From contig CM057154.1 in the NCBI GenBank assembly GCA_029962745.1, positions 20,526,857 to 20,590,856 of the forward strand: a DNA stretch of 64,000 nt, in the 5' to 3' direction. This document shows, piece by piece, positions 26,801-35,625 of this stretch. The notes beneath the pieces are model-generated. The model made no database searches and was not told where the DNA came from. It was given only the letters and a program-made list of their open reading frames with translations. The position numbers and the translations under genes were made by a program. The first letter of the stretch is position 1, and every line of letters starts with the position of its first letter. The stretch comes from Echinometra lucunter (taxonomy: Eukaryota > Echinodermata > Echinoidea > Camarodonta > Echinometridae).

Positions 26801-29800
26801 CTAGTTTTTGATCACCTAATTGCCAAATGATGCTTTTCGGCTCATCGCTTGACATCTAGAACAATTTTGTTTTTATGAGCGAGCGAAGCGAGCTACCGAC
26901 AAAACTCCCTTTCTTTCTAATAAAATGTAGAATTTCCACCAACATAAATGAGATGAATATTACAATATTCGGACACGTTGCTGAGGGAATAAGAGCGCGT
27001 GCCTCCTGATCATGTTTCTATGAGCGAGCGGAGCGAGCGAGCGAGAACGGGCTATTTTTTTATTTAATTTTTTTTTTTTTATAGATATTAAGACCAGCTA
27101 GATTCTAGTGTACTGTTACTCCAATCTTATGATTATAACTTAAATTTTATCAGCATCCTCCTTTCTCATATTTGTTATGATAGGAATAGGCTACCGGTCA
27201 CAGGACATTATCTCATGAAAATTCTTCTGCCATGGGTCTTCTTCCCATTTGACTTCTTGCTATATTCTTGTAATATTATAATGTTACATGTATAAATAGA
27301 AAGACAAGATGCAAACCAGCTTCATTTCATAATAAACCCTGATAAAAATATTAACTGGCATTGGTTAAGATAACAAAAGATATTAAATGCGAGTAGAACA
27401 ATAATAGCATACTATTTGATTGAAAGACAAGATGCAAATCGACTACTTTCATAAAGAAAGTATTATAATCTCATTGGTTGGGGTACTTAAAATGCAAGCG
27501 AGCGCTGAAAGCCCTTTCCCTTTCCTATCCTTGAAAAATTGTTTCTTTGCTCTTTATTCTCTCTGTGTTTGTCTTTTTTTTTTTTTAAGGATTACAGGAG
27601 GCTATGAAATTTTCATTTTTCATGGTGAATTATTGGGGGGGGGGGAATGATTGTACAGGCCATCCCCCCGACCGAAATATTGGGGGGAATATATCCCCAT
27701 GCCCCCTCCCCCCCCCCCGGGATCGACACCCACTATAAGCAAACATGTTCAGTCTGCACGAAGTTTATGCCATGAAAGCAAATAGACATTCTCATAATCC
27801 TATATAACCACTCCATAATGTTTGTCAATTACAGAAACCAGTGGAAGGTTGTACATTATAGGAACGAATGTGAGTTTACACGAGTTTGGTGTTTTTCAGC
27901 GAATAGACGTATGAATTATTTCCACCTGAAATTCATTTGATTGATTTTAGCTCCTCAATCGCCCCTCAGAAGTAATTGTTTAGGGGAAACCTTAACTCAT
28001 AGATCATCTGGAAGGCAGTGACTGCGTCCCAGTGTCGTCGGTCGCGAAGCGCTTTCTGGTTGTAAGGTTGTGTCATTGTTGTAGGCCTGCACCTTCTTGG
28101 ATCATCCTTAATGCTTCCATAAACAATGCACTGCACACAAAAAGAGACTTAGTACAGCGCGTATATAGTTCCGATTTCGGGGAGGCAGAATAGTGCACTT
28201 ATGTCTAAAAACACCAGACATCTAGCTGGTATTAGATATGGAAGCACTTCCAGAAAGCACGACTTTATTGGGGTAATTTGTATTAATTAGGAAGATGGTT
28301 CTGGAAACGCTCCAAAAGATAACTCTCTCACTGAGGTATTTGGACCCGACAGTATTACGCAAATACCTTTACTGTGAGCACCGCAGGCGAAGTTCGGGGG
28401 GGGGGGGCTTTGGGGGGCTCAAGCCTCCCCTAAAAATGCTCAAGCCCCCCCCAAAAAAAAAAATGGACGATGTAGGTGCAATTTCAATTTCAGAAATATT
28501 CTAATATACATTACAATTCTCCAGGCCATCAGTAGCCGCCGCCCCCCCCCCCCCCCAAGTTTTTGTTCTAGAACCGCGCCTGGAACACGGGAGGGGAGTG
28601 ACGGGAGAGGGGGGGGGGGGGTCACAAAGCTGTGCGCAAAGTTATGCATGACTTTGAAAATGAATTGAATCTAGGAAGCCACATGGCGTTCTCCAGTCAT
28701 AACATTATTATTGACAAAAATAATCATTAAAATGACTTGAATCTAGAAAGCCACATGGCTTTCTTAATAACATCATTATTGACGAAAATAATTTTTTAAT
28801 GTAAAGTATGCTTTTTCCAACAATTAATGAGATTATTGGAAAAATAGTTACACTTTGTTAAAACAAGAGGAAAACTTTTAGCATTCCATTTGGCTGTTTA
28901 GACACACTGCAGTTTTCAGTTTTGTGAAACACCCCTAGGACTATTTGGTGCGCAATTAATGAGAAGTGTGAACTTGGAGAGGAATAGTCCGGATTGTATT
29001 ACCAACGGTCGAGTCAAAGAGCAATCATGTGACCAACCAGTTTGTAGGGCTACCCATTTTTAGCAGGTTCTTCTGAAATTGAGGTCGAGTGTAATTAGTG
29101 CACAAAATGAAATATAATTTCTTTTTTCTTCATTTCAATAAAGAAACACTCGTTCCATGTCCACGTGAGAAGGCTCGCCTTGCACCAGATCACAGCCTAC
29201 CTAGCATAGCACTCCACAGCTTCCCAGGCTCGGGGAACACCTGGGTGCGCCACCTGATAGAAAGTGCAACTGGAATCTACACGGGCAGTATATACTGTGA
29301 TCGTTTACTCGTTAAAGGTGGTGAGTTCAGCTCCATAATAAATTACTCGAAAGTTGTGACTGAGATCTGAAATATTGAAGCCCGACACCCCCCCCCCCCA
29401 TCAATACAAAGTGCGGGAAAGCCCTTACTCCCTCCCCCCTCCCCCCCCCCCCCCCCCGCAATCTCGTTGCAGTGTCTCTGCAGGGGGCCTTTTTGAATAA
29501 GCCTCGTACTGACAACGATCCAACCCACTGATCTGTATAAAAAGAATATCTGGATATCTCAGCCAATGAGATATCCAGATTCTTTTCATACAGATCAGTG
29601 ATCCAACCCTAAAACTGCAGGTGGGCAATTCCACGGCAACTGACGTTACCAAGATAGAGTACTAGTGGTATTGTTTATACTGTAGTTTTGTGAATGACAC
29701 ATGCACTTCGGCTTTTAATTACTATAGATAAATAATTTTGATAATAGGGAAGAAATACACGGACAGTTTTTCTTTCAAACTGCATTTCTTATCACAAAGC

Positions 29801-30340
29801 AATCGAAAATGGGTTGGTAACTGAACAATGGGTTGGTAACTCAACATTGCCAATTTGAGGATCACCAACATTTTTCCATGATGTATCTTGAGCTAAGAAA
29901 TAGTAGACAAACTGCACCTTCAGAGATAATGGAGAAAATATAAAATTTTGTGTACAAATTACTGAGAGTTGTCCTTCTAAACCAGCCATTCTGAAGCAAC
30001 ATTGCCAATTTGAGGATCCCCATAGAAAGTAAAGTAAGACTTTTCAAACTTTCATAACTTTCATTTCGTAACCGTTTTTAATGGAACCTATGACTAAGAA
30101 TGGCGAAAAAATTGCATGTTCCGGCAAAAGGTATCAAATACCCTAATAAAGGGTGTATAGTTTCGGGACTCGCTATACTGCAGGTCACACCAGGTACATA
30201 ATCATTATTAATATGAATGAATTAACATTAAGAAATTATGACTTCTACCAGACGCGGTTCTATGGGGGGGGGGGGGGGGCCTTTGGGGGCTAAACCTTCC
30301 CCCCCCCCCAAAATGGACGATATAGGTGCAATTTTGATTT

Positions 30341-30380
<40 letters not shown>

Positions 30381-31823
30381 TACAATCCTCCTAGCCACCA
30401 TTAACCCCACCCCAAGTTTTTGCTCTAAAATGACGCCTGATTTCCACGTTTGTTGATGCATCAGTAATTTCGGTTAGTATAGCTCGTTATTCCGAAGGTT
30501 CGAATACTCCGAAGGTTCGTTATCATTGTTCAGATTAACGAACCCTTTTTCATTTTCGGACTAACGAACATCTAGGTATGCGCGATTTGCGTGTTTCGGA
30601 ATAACGAACCTTCGCAATAACGAACATCACCCGAAATTTCAGCATGGATAAAAAGTCTTCAACATCAGTGTATGATGTTGAAGACTGATGACGCGGAACT
30701 TTTTAACACTGAACTGTTCTCGTTCCTGAAGGTTTCAGAGGAGAATGTGCAAAAATCGGATGCGGATGTACAAGCGTTGTCAAGATGCATTATATACCAA
30801 AATCTATTCATCATATCCCATGGCAACGGGCCATTCTTCTGATGAGGAACCCCTATGATGCGTTGATAGCGGAGATGAACAGACGATCATCAAAAAATAA
30901 CCATACAGGTCATGGCAAAGAAAGTCATTTTAAAGGCGGAGGTATTTTCAACATTCTTTCAAATATAATATTTTCAAGAATAAATCTTTTTTGGTGAGAG
31001 GCTTACAGGCTATGCATGAAGGAAGCAATTTAAACACGTTCGTATAATCAGCATGATCGGGGACGCTGCTACTATACCTCGGTATAACCGAGACTGCTTA
31101 ATTTGTATTAATATGGATTTTACGAATTTGGCAGAATCATCGGTCATTAGTCCAGAGCAAAGCTAAAGAATATTTAAAGAGGAGAAAAATCATAAAATGG
31201 AAATATATATGAATATTACACCCCACCCCGGGCATAGCAAACATAGGTGACAAACAATTATGTACAAGTCCAAATACTCGATTCTGTTTGCTTGAAAATC
31301 ACGTAATAATTATGAGTCATTCATATCTATCTATACACAACTTTTTATGCAAGAGGATTTCCTAAAAATATTCAGAGAGGTTAAATTTCTTAATTTTAGA
31401 TTTACAATTACCCTCTAATTTTATCTCCTTGTTTTTGTAGCTTGGAATGATTACGTCAAGAAACAGAGTGCGAAATGGAGCGCGACATTCGACGAAGGGG
31501 TTTCTTTCTTCAATCGCACCCAAATCATCCATTACGAAGACCTGAAATCAGACCTGGCCACCCATCTCCGTACCGTTGTCAAGTTCATCACAGCTGATAC
31601 TAACTCCTCCGTACTGGATGCCTCAGAACTTCGTTTTCGGTGTACGTTGGATCACTCGATAGGAAATTTCAAGAGAGAAAAAACTAATATGACATTTGAT
31701 CCTTTCACAAATGACTTGAGAGCTGTTGTCGATGAAAAGATTCGATATGTCATGAAAACTTTACGCGAAATGGGTCATCCATTACCTCCGTATGCATCCA
31801 ATTATCCTCCACCTTCTTCTTGA
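6638..31823 (+). CDS. WSCD1-like: WSCD-family sulfotransferase (sialate O-sulfotransferase-like), four exons
   Basis: Coding exons are 6638-6824, 29144-29320, 30732-30941 and 31441-31823. They join in phase 1 throughout, total 957 nt and give 318 residues. A short N-terminal tail and a membrane segment (about residues 10-32, [19 protein letters not shown]) make a type II Golgi anchor. The catalytic part has the 5'-phosphosulfate loop [15 protein letters not shown] and the 3'-phosphate site [17 protein letters not shown]. Alanine in place of the usual 3'-site serine fits my recall of the WSCD family. The known WSCD role is PAPS-dependent O-sulfation of sialic acid. Vertebrate WSCD1/2 carry WSC domains before the catalytic part; none is present here. 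An in-frame TAA at 6629-6631 supports the start. The substrate is inferred from family only; another Golgi sulfotransferase is possible. Confidence 0.85.
7437..7710. mobile_element. CACTA-ended palindromic MITE, copy 1
   Basis: The 268 bp element 7440-7707 begins CACTATGAACATGACGGAC and ends with the near inverse ...CATGCTCATAGTG. It is flanked by the 3-bp direct repeat TCT (7437-7439 and 7708-7710). The whole element folds on itself around a short centre near 7575. CACTA ends with 3-bp duplications fit the EnSpm/CACTA superfamily. Confidence 0.9.
8361..8618. mobile_element. hAT-like MITE, 242 bp
   Basis: Element 8369-8610 starts CAGGGCAGTACGCAG and ends CTGCGTACGGCCATG. It is flanked by the perfect 8-bp direct repeat AAGGAGAT at 8361-8368 and 8611-8618. 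G runs lie just inside both ends. CA...TG ends with 8-bp duplication are the hAT hallmark. Confidence 0.9.
8694..8938. repeat. Short foldback MITE
   Basis: AATCACTCTGTTAGGGGTGA near 8709 is mirrored by TCACCCGTAACAGAGTGAAT near 8904. Inner pairs ATTCACTCTTTTAGG (8779) and CCTAAAAGAGTGAAT (8841) continue the fold. No clear target duplication was found. Confidence 0.7.
9006..9422 (+). mobile_element. piggyBac-like MITE, copy 2, complete
   Basis: 409 bp element (9010-9418) with ends CCCATTCGTGACA and TGTCACGAATGGG, flanked by TTAA on both sides (9006-9009 and 9419-9422). TTAA duplication with CCC...GGG ends is typical of piggyBac. Confidence 0.9.
9530..9725 (-). mobile_element. tRNA-derived SINE, copy A
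   Basis: On the minus strand the B-box GGTTCAAACCC and surrounding GGGG...CCCGGCACGGCAT form a T-arm. A GTCGTATGATTTAAGGCGC stretch stands where the D-arm/A-box would be, but it has degenerated. The tail holds GCATTTCATCTACATTGCTG, shared with copy B. Confidence 0.7.
9726..9930 (-). mobile_element. tRNA-derived SINE, copy B
   Basis: On the minus strand it has an intact pol III A-box (TGGTCGAGTGG at 9912-9902) and B-box (GGTTCGATTCC at 9867-9857) inside a tRNA-like head beginning GGTGCCGTGG. It is followed by the same 3' body as copy A, including TTGAGCAAGGCATTTCATC. The head does not fold into a standard anticodon arm, so I call a SINE rather than a tRNA gene. Confidence 0.75.
10450..10795. 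repeat. Tandem array of 26-bp and 16-bp CGGAATAACGAACCTT units
   Basis: Long units (CTTATTTCATTTTCGGACTAACGAAC, split by degenerate positions) give way to short units of the form CTTCGGAATAACGAAC. The array ends CGAACATCACCCG. The same words and the same terminal CGAACATCACCCG recur at 30480-30640. Confidence 0.85.
11906..12560. repeat. Dispersed duplicated segment, copy 1 (lacks CACTA MITE)
   Basis: Collinear with 23430-24345: GGAATATGAAGTTTCTGTGC, GTGAATCTGAAGAGTTGTTC, TGAAATGCCCGGTCTCTAAC and TTTCTCCTGGAAAGCTGGAA occur in the same order. Copy 1 reads straight through the site (CAAAATTATAAAA) where copy 2 carries the CACTA MITE. Part of it (TTTCTCCTGGAAAGCTGGAA onward) recurs a third time at 21885-22000. 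Confidence 0.85.
13640..15290. repeat. Three tandem copies of a roughly 440 bp unit
   Basis: Units near 13645-14085, 14086-15055 and 15056-15290 (partial) share ATCTATTGTGGACTA, CATTCCTGAAATACGGTGTT, GGTCAAGGTCAA, TTGTTTGTTTGCAT and AATATTGATATGTGAATGT in order. The second unit is longer because it holds the mariner-like MITE and a poly-T/G stretch. Confidence 0.85.
14219..14753. mobile_element. Tc1/mariner-like palindromic MITE
   Basis: Element 14221-14751 starts CCGGGTGTCCCAGAAAAAG and ends with its inverse CTTTTTCTGGGACACCCGG apart from small changes. It is flanked by TA, and the interior folds (AAAATACAGTTATTTTC against GAAAATGACTGTATTTT). TA target and these ends fit Tc1/mariner. Confidence 0.85.
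16405..17420. repeat. Foldback element, about 1 kb
   Basis: Terminal TACTAGGTGTTAAAAAAA is mirrored by TTTTTTTTACACCTAGTA. Arms of about 380 bp continue (for example TATACATCAGATGATACTTTC against GAAAGTATCATCTGATGTATA, and TTGAACTTTGCACAAGAG against CTCTTGTGCAAAGTTCAA). The centre is near 16900-17000. Confidence 0.85.
18085..20369 (+). pseudogene. Truncated LINE, split by a palindromic insertion
   Basis: 18085-18450 reads on the plus strand as a LINE ORF2 C-terminal part ([17 protein letters not shown], stop, [30 protein letters not shown]) with stops. The same element resumes at about 20000 ([20 protein letters not shown]). It ends with an A/T-rich 3' tail and AATAAATAAATA near 20340-20369. 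Confidence 0.8.
18452..19997. mobile_element. 1.5 kb palindromic (foldback) element inserted in a LINE
   Basis: The outer ends TGTCCCGGATTAGTCAT (18470) and CTGATCCGGGACATG (19983) are inverse. The arms match base for base over long stretches, for example CTCTCATTAATAGAGAAAAAATCC against GGATTTTCTCTATCAATGAGAG (each split here only by few changes). The pairing continues to about 19165 and 19305, leaving a spacer near 19165-19300. No transposase frame was seen. The open frames of 226 and 89 residues are the two arms read in opposite directions. Confidence 0.85.
20880..21295 (-). mobile_element. piggyBac-like MITE, copy 3, complete, inverted
   Basis: 408 bp element 20884-21291 with ends CCCATTCGTGACAGG and CTGTCATGAATGGG between TTAA sites at 20880-20883 and 21292-21295. 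Its sequence is the reverse complement of the copy at 9010-9418. Confidence 0.9.
21795..22015. repeat. Dispersed duplicated segment, copy 3 (partial)
   Basis: Shares TTCAAACTTTCTCCTGGAAA, GATCCATTAAGAGTGCA and GGGCCCTTTCATA with 12535-12690, in the same order. Confidence 0.7.
23430..24350. repeat. Dispersed duplicated segment, copy 2 (carries CACTA MITE)
   Basis: Collinear with 11906-12560. The extra 274 bp relative to copy 1 is exactly the MITE plus one TTA. Comparison of the two copies gives the pre-insertion site directly. Confidence 0.85.
23469..23745. mobile_element. CACTA-ended palindromic MITE, copy 2
   Basis: 271 bp element 23472-23742, CACTATGAACATGGCGG ... CATGTTCATAGTG, flanked by TTA at 23469-23471 and 23743-23745. 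Same family as 7440-7707 and 48969-49236. Confidence 0.92.
24354..24545 (-). repeat. Inverted partial copy of the 5.7-6.3 kb element
   Basis: Matches the reverse complement of about 6000-6190, including TACAAATGTTTGTGAAAACG and GGCTTATTGTGAAAAGGAGG. It runs directly into the 22-bp tandem array. Confidence 0.85.
24570..25050. repeat. Tandem array, about 19 copies of a 22-bp CG-rich unit
   Basis: Units of the form CATAACGTACGCGTGGTTCTGT. There are two main variants, ...ACGCGTGGTTCTGT and ...ACGTATGGTTGTGT, arranged in blocks. One interruption lies near 24720-24750. Confidence 0.9.
25180..25520. repeat. Tandem array of a 15-bp GACATTTGCTCCGGC unit
   Basis: About twenty degenerate copies, with variants GCCGACATATGCTCC and CGAATTATGCTAAAAAA near the 3' end. 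Open frames of up to 137 residues on both strands are repeat translation. Confidence 0.9.
25800..26027 (-). mobile_element. hAT-like MITE (GGCGTAAATCC family), one end missing
   Basis: Reverse complement of the 37737-38065 element: shares ATAAACAACCATCATATTTT-like sequence, the CGCCATCCCCCCCTCTCCA block, and the end GGGATTTACGCCAATG at 26027. The other terminal repeat is not present. Confidence 0.75.
28376..28590. mobile_element. hAT-like MITE (CAGGCGCGGTTCTA family), copy 1
   Basis: Element 28384-28582 runs from CAGGCGAAGTTC to GAACCGCGCCTG with a G run inside the left end and a C run inside the right end. The flanking octamers GAGCACCG and GAACACGG match at six of eight positions. Related to 30249-30439 (shared ATGGACGATGTAGGTGCAAT). 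Confidence 0.7.
29144..29320 (+). CDS. WSCD1-like: WSCD-like exon 2: PAPS 5'-phosphosulfate loop
   Basis: Encodes [16 protein letters not shown] and then [20 protein letters not shown], the family nucleotide-binding loop. Acceptor AAAG at 29140-29143, donor G|GTGAGT at 29321, phase 1 on both sides. Confidence 0.9.
29517..29609. repeat. 73-bp palindrome flanked by 10-bp direct repeats
   Basis: 29527-29599 folds into one hairpin (ACTGATCTGTAT...GATATCTC, loop AGCCAAT, then GAGATATC...ATACAGATCAGT) with a two-base bulge. The decamer GATCCAACCC flanks it at 29517-29526 and 29600-29609. It lies in WSCD-like intron 2. Confidence 0.85.
30241..30447. mobile_element. hAT-like MITE (CAGGCGCGGTTCTA family), copy 2
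   Basis: Element 30249-30439, CAGACGCGGTTCTA ... TTTGCTCTAAAATGACGCCTG, with subterminal G and C runs. Flanking octamers ACTTCTAC and ATTTCCAC match at six of eight. It contains an (AT)n microsatellite at 30345-30378. Confidence 0.7.
30480..30640. repeat. Second locus of CGGAATAACGAAC repeats
   Basis: Begins with inverted units (GTTATTCCGAAGGTTCG), then direct units, and ends ATAACGAACATCACCCG exactly as the 10.4-10.8 kb array does. Lies in WSCD-like intron 2. Confidence 0.8.
30732..30941 (+). CDS. WSCD1-like: WSCD-like exon 3: 3'-phosphate binding region
   Basis: Encodes [19 protein letters not shown] and then [19 protein letters not shown]. The cysteine cluster [10 protein letters not shown] may form disulfides in the Golgi lumen. 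Acceptor CTGAAG at 30731, donor G|GTATTT at 30942. Confidence 0.9.
31441..31823 (+). CDS. WSCD1-like: WSCD-like exon 4: C-terminal sulfotransferase region and stop
   Basis: Acceptor TTTTTGTAG at 31440. Encodes [35 protein letters not shown] (typical YEDLK sulfotransferase motif) and the C-terminal [14 protein letters not shown] stretch that lines the active site in this family. N-glycosylation sequons NRT, NSS and NMT are visible. Ends TGA at 31821-31823. Confidence 0.9.
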
Positions 31824-32045
31824 GAGTAAAGTCAAAAGCTTTAGGCAATGTGAAAATTATTAAGTTTATGGTGTCTGTATACCATTTCGAAACTGACGTA
31901 GAAAATCACGGGAATCAGAAGACGTTTGGATGATTTCGGGGTTTTTTTTTCCTCATGCAAGGGCCGCGAAAGCGGGGTGAGTTTTGTTTATTTGCTCTTC
32001 CTTTTAATTTAATTAATTTTCATTCCGAATGGTGGATTTTATTAC

Positions 32046-32051
32046 AATAAA
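32046..32051 (+). terminator. WSCD1-like: AATAAA polyadenylation signal for the WSCD-like gene
   Basis: AATAAA lies 223 bp after the stop codon, followed by a T-rich stretch. It implies a short 3' UTR ending near 32070. Confidence 0.65.
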
Positions 32052-32385
32052 GTGATTTGATTTTACTTAATCGACTTTTGCTCAGTTAATAGAGGATCGG
32101 ACAAAGTCCCCTATTTATTCAGGGGCCTCTTTGGACTATTTACACCAGATGAAGGGGCGAGTGTAGGACAAAATTAGACGATAAGACAACAGAAAAGGAG
32201 GATAATTCGTTTTCATATTCGTCGATAAGACTTTTGAGTATTTATTGAGAGAAAAATAATTGCCGAGAAAAATTGTGGGTAGAGGAGGTAAAGAAAATTT
32301 TAAGGAAGCAAAAAAAGATAAAGGAAATGTCACAAGTCGAGAGGCCTGCACTGTGCTGTGGGAAAATTAGAACCTTGAGAGATCG

Positions 32386-32678
32386 TTAAAGGAGAATGCA
32401 ACCCAGACATCAGTGTGCTTCCAGTGAATGAAGAAGAAAAAGAAGAGTAAACAGTGAAAGTTTGAGAAAAATCGGACAATCTGTTCAAGAGTTATGAACT
32501 TTGAAAATTTAAATAAATCCTTATTATGGGGATCCTTGAGTTTGCAACTCCACCAGCATCTGTGATGCCATCGTGGAAAACTCTCCATTCAGTCAGGGGC
32601 GTTGCTAGAGGGGGGGGGGGGTGTGACACCCCCCCCCCATTAAAAATTCTTGTCGGCAAATTCGCGATCGCTGTCGGC

Positions 32679-32717
<39 letters not shown>

Positions 32718-33824
32718 GAGGGAAGAGGAAGGAGGGAAAAAGAAAAAAGAAAGATGAGTAAGATGCCCAAATAGAGTCATATTCGGCTTATTTGCTTGTG
32801 CATTTTGACGACGAAATAACACTGGTAACACGAAAGAGAGCCTATTTTTCCTCGCTCGCTGCGCTCGCTCGTATTATATTAATATACAGGATGTTTTCGG
32901 AAAGCAAACACATTTGCCAAGTGAAATAAAGAAATATATAATTTAGATATTTTGGGGCCCATCATGTATTTTGTTGAAGAATTATCACCTCTATACCATA
33001 AAAAAGAGTAAATATATTTTTCCTCGCTCGCTGCGCTTGCTCGTATAATATTTAGATACAGGATAGTCTTTGAAAGCAAATAGATTAGGTAGGAGAGGTG
33101 ACCAAATATATCACAATAGGTATCTTAAAGGCCCATCGTGTATTTTGATGAAGAACTATCACTTCTACGAAAGAGAGTGTATATTTTTCCTCGCTCGCTG
33201 CGCTCGCTCGTTTAGATAGAGAATGTTTTCGGAAAGTTAACACATTCAGCAAGTGAGGTGAACAAATATAATTTAGAAGGAAAATATAATAGAGGCACAC
33301 AATTGAACATGCCTCGTGGGCTTTATACAGTTGAATTTGTCGACGTTGGTCGTCGGCAATCGGAGGCATAATTTGTCGGCAATCTGGCCTCTACACCCCC
33401 CCCCCCCATTAAAAAAAGTCTAGCGACGCCCCTGCATTCAGTTTGTACACAGAATTTCACATTTTCTTCCTTTCCAAGAAAAATAGAAATTTGTTTGATT
33501 TATTGTTTGAGTATGATATGGCTATATCAATTCTGCATTTGGGGAAGAAGTATGTTGATTCTGACTTGATATTTCATGAAAATAATAAATTTTTTTTTTT
33601 TTTTTTTTTTGCACACAATGAATGGAGAGTTGTCCACGATGACATCACAGATGCTGGCAAAGTTGCCAACTCAAGGATCCCCGTAATATGGATTTACTGA
33701 AACTTTCAAAATTCATAACTTTTGAACAGATTGTCCGATTTTGCACAAACTTTCACTGTTTACTCTTCTTGGTCATCTCCATTCACTGAGAGCACACTGA
33801 TGCCTGGGTTGCATTCTCCTTTAA
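32386..33824. mobile_element. TTAA-flanked foldback MITE with a nested hAT element
   Basis: Outer element 32390-33820: AGGAGAATGCAACCCAGACA at the left and its inverse TGGGTTGCATTCTCCT at the right, both next to TTAA. Arms of about 200 bp match inward (CATCAGTGTGCT, GGACAATCTGTTCAA, GGATCCTTGAGTTTGCAACT). TTAA suggests piggyBac-type mobilisation. The centre is interrupted by the hAT element. Confidence 0.75.
32586..33442. mobile_element. hAT-like element, 841 bp, with internal 170-bp repeats
   Basis: Element 32594-33434 starts CAGGGGCGTTGCTAGAG and ends CTAGCGACGCCCCTG, flanked by the perfect octamer CATTCAGT (32586-32593 and 33435-33442). G/C runs lie just inside both ends, with a (GA)n tract near 32681-32712. 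Inside are three 168-171 bp tandem units, each starting TTTTTCCTCGCTCGCTGCGC (32847, 33017, 33185). No transposase frame. Confidence 0.93.
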
Positions 33825-33984
33825 GGCTGTGACTTACGCGAGAATCTAATATAGCGTCAGCGTGCTGTGAAGACTTGGATGAGTTGCAGGGCGCTCAACG
33901 ACGATGGATGTCGATGTCGGAGACGAAGGGGATCAACGAGAAGGCTCGCACTGCCTCGCAGACTTGTTGATGTTATACAGTGTG

Positions 33985-35625
33985 TATCAAAAAACGTTAC
34001 ACTTTTGAAAGACCTGTAAAAAAAAATACAGTGCAAAATATTTTGGAGATTTTTTCATGTTGATAGATGCCCAATAGTCTCATCTACCAAGTGCCACTAA
34101 CAAAACAAATTTTCATTCACGCTTGGGTGAATACCAATTGTTTTGTCCAGGGTATTAAAAATGACTTGCGCCAAATTGAAAGAAGAGGGGAAACTTAAAC
34201 AAGCCGTCCGAAAAATGGCTCCCTTTCAAAGAAATTGCTATTTGCCATGAATTTATGATGGTATTATAATAGTCTAGGCATGATGTGGCAATTTTCTTCT
34301 GTGGTTTTAATGATATCATTTGGTCATTGCTTCATGCTTGGGTGAGAATAATGTGTGATAAATCAATGCATCAGTCATGCAGTCAATCAACCATTTAGCC
34401 AGTCGGTCAGTCATTAAGGTCATCAGTTAATCATTTGGCCATTGCTCAGTTCATCGATCAGTCAACCAATAAGGCATTCGGGCAACTATCAATTAACAAT
34501 CAATCAATCAGTCTGATCACAATGAGTTTAACAAATTGTTCACAAACACATCAAAGCACTTTCAAACCAGGCATGCAATCAAGAACATCAACCTGATCAT
34601 TCATTTAACAAACATATCGACCAGCCTTTCGATCAATCAATAAATCAACCAGACAATCTCTTTCACTTATTCAATAAATTTCACATCAATCATTCTATCA
34701 CGTAATCAAACACAGTGTAGCCATATGATTTCAAGTCTATCCTAAACAGTAGTCAAAGATGCTGATTGCTCTTTCATCCCATCTCTTGTAAAAAAATTTT
34801 ATCAATACCCCTCGAAAAAAACAGGAGTTTATCCCCAGTTCCCAAGTTCATTTCAAGTGCTATTGTTCATACAATCTAAGAGCAAATTGAATAGCATGAT
34901 CCCAATGGATTAAACACTGCACTTGCATGATTGACTGAAAGAATGACTGACTGATTGATTGATTGATTGATTGATCAACTAATCGGATGACTAATTGTCT
35001 TACTGATCCATCGAATGATCGATATCGATTGATCAAGGCATTTGGTTGATTTGCTAACTAAATAAGATATAATGATTGGTTATTTGATTGATTATTGATT
35101 TGATTAATTAACTGATTGGTTGAATGACATGCAGATGAATTTATTTGGTACTCCTTGAATGAATGACTGGAATGTGGTTTCGATACAAGTGTGTGCGTGT
35201 GTTGTGAATACCGTGCTTAAAAACGATCTAAAAGTAATCGCACAATATCGATTCTCACACACGCATAAATCAGTGAAATCATTAAAACCATAAAAGAAAA
35301 TTACCATAGAATGCCTAGACTATCATAACATTATCGTAAATTTAAGGCAAAGAGTAATTTCACTGAATAGGAGTGATTATTATTGTTAAAGTTCCCTCTT
35401 CTTTCAATTTGGCGCAAGTCATTTTTGACACCTTGGACAAAAACAGTCGACGTTTGCCCAAGTGTGAATGAAAATTTGTTTTGTTAGTGGCACTTGACAG
35501 ATGAGAGGATTGATCATCTATCAACATGAAAAAATCTCCAAAATATCTTGAACTGTATGAATGACAGACTTTTCAAAAGTGTAACGTTTTTTTGTTTGTT
35601 TGTTTTTTTTTACACCTGGTATAAG
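33985..35625. repeat. 1.6 kb foldback element with TGATTGA/TCAATCA-rich arms
   Basis: AACGTTACACTTTTGAAA at 33993 mirrors TTTCAAAAGTGTAACGTT near 35572. AGTGCCACTAACAAAACAAA mirrors TTTGTTTTGTTAGTGGCACT, and GACTTGCGCCAAATTGAAAG mirrors CTTTCAATTTGGCGCAAGTC. The inner arms are degenerate CAATCA (left) and TGATTGA (right) repeats. Confidence 0.85.

Larger units (their letters stand above)
6825..29143 (+). other. WSCD1-like: WSCD-like intron 1 (22.3 kb), repeat-filled
   Basis: Bounded by GTAAGT and a pyrimidine-rich AAAG acceptor. Its named repeats are listed separately. The rest (about 7711-8360, 10796-11905, 12561-13640, 15300-16400, 17420-18085, 20370-20880, 22020-23430, 26236-28375 and 28583-29143) holds poly-G/C and poly-T runs, CGAGCGAGCGAAGCGAGC-type words and degenerate repeats, with no exon I can support. 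Confidence 0.75.

Noticed and set aside
27835..27869. Candidate 35-nt exon of the WSCD-like gene (ATTACAG ... GTGAGT)
   Set aside because: Including it breaks the reading frame, while exon 1 joins exon 2 in frame without it.
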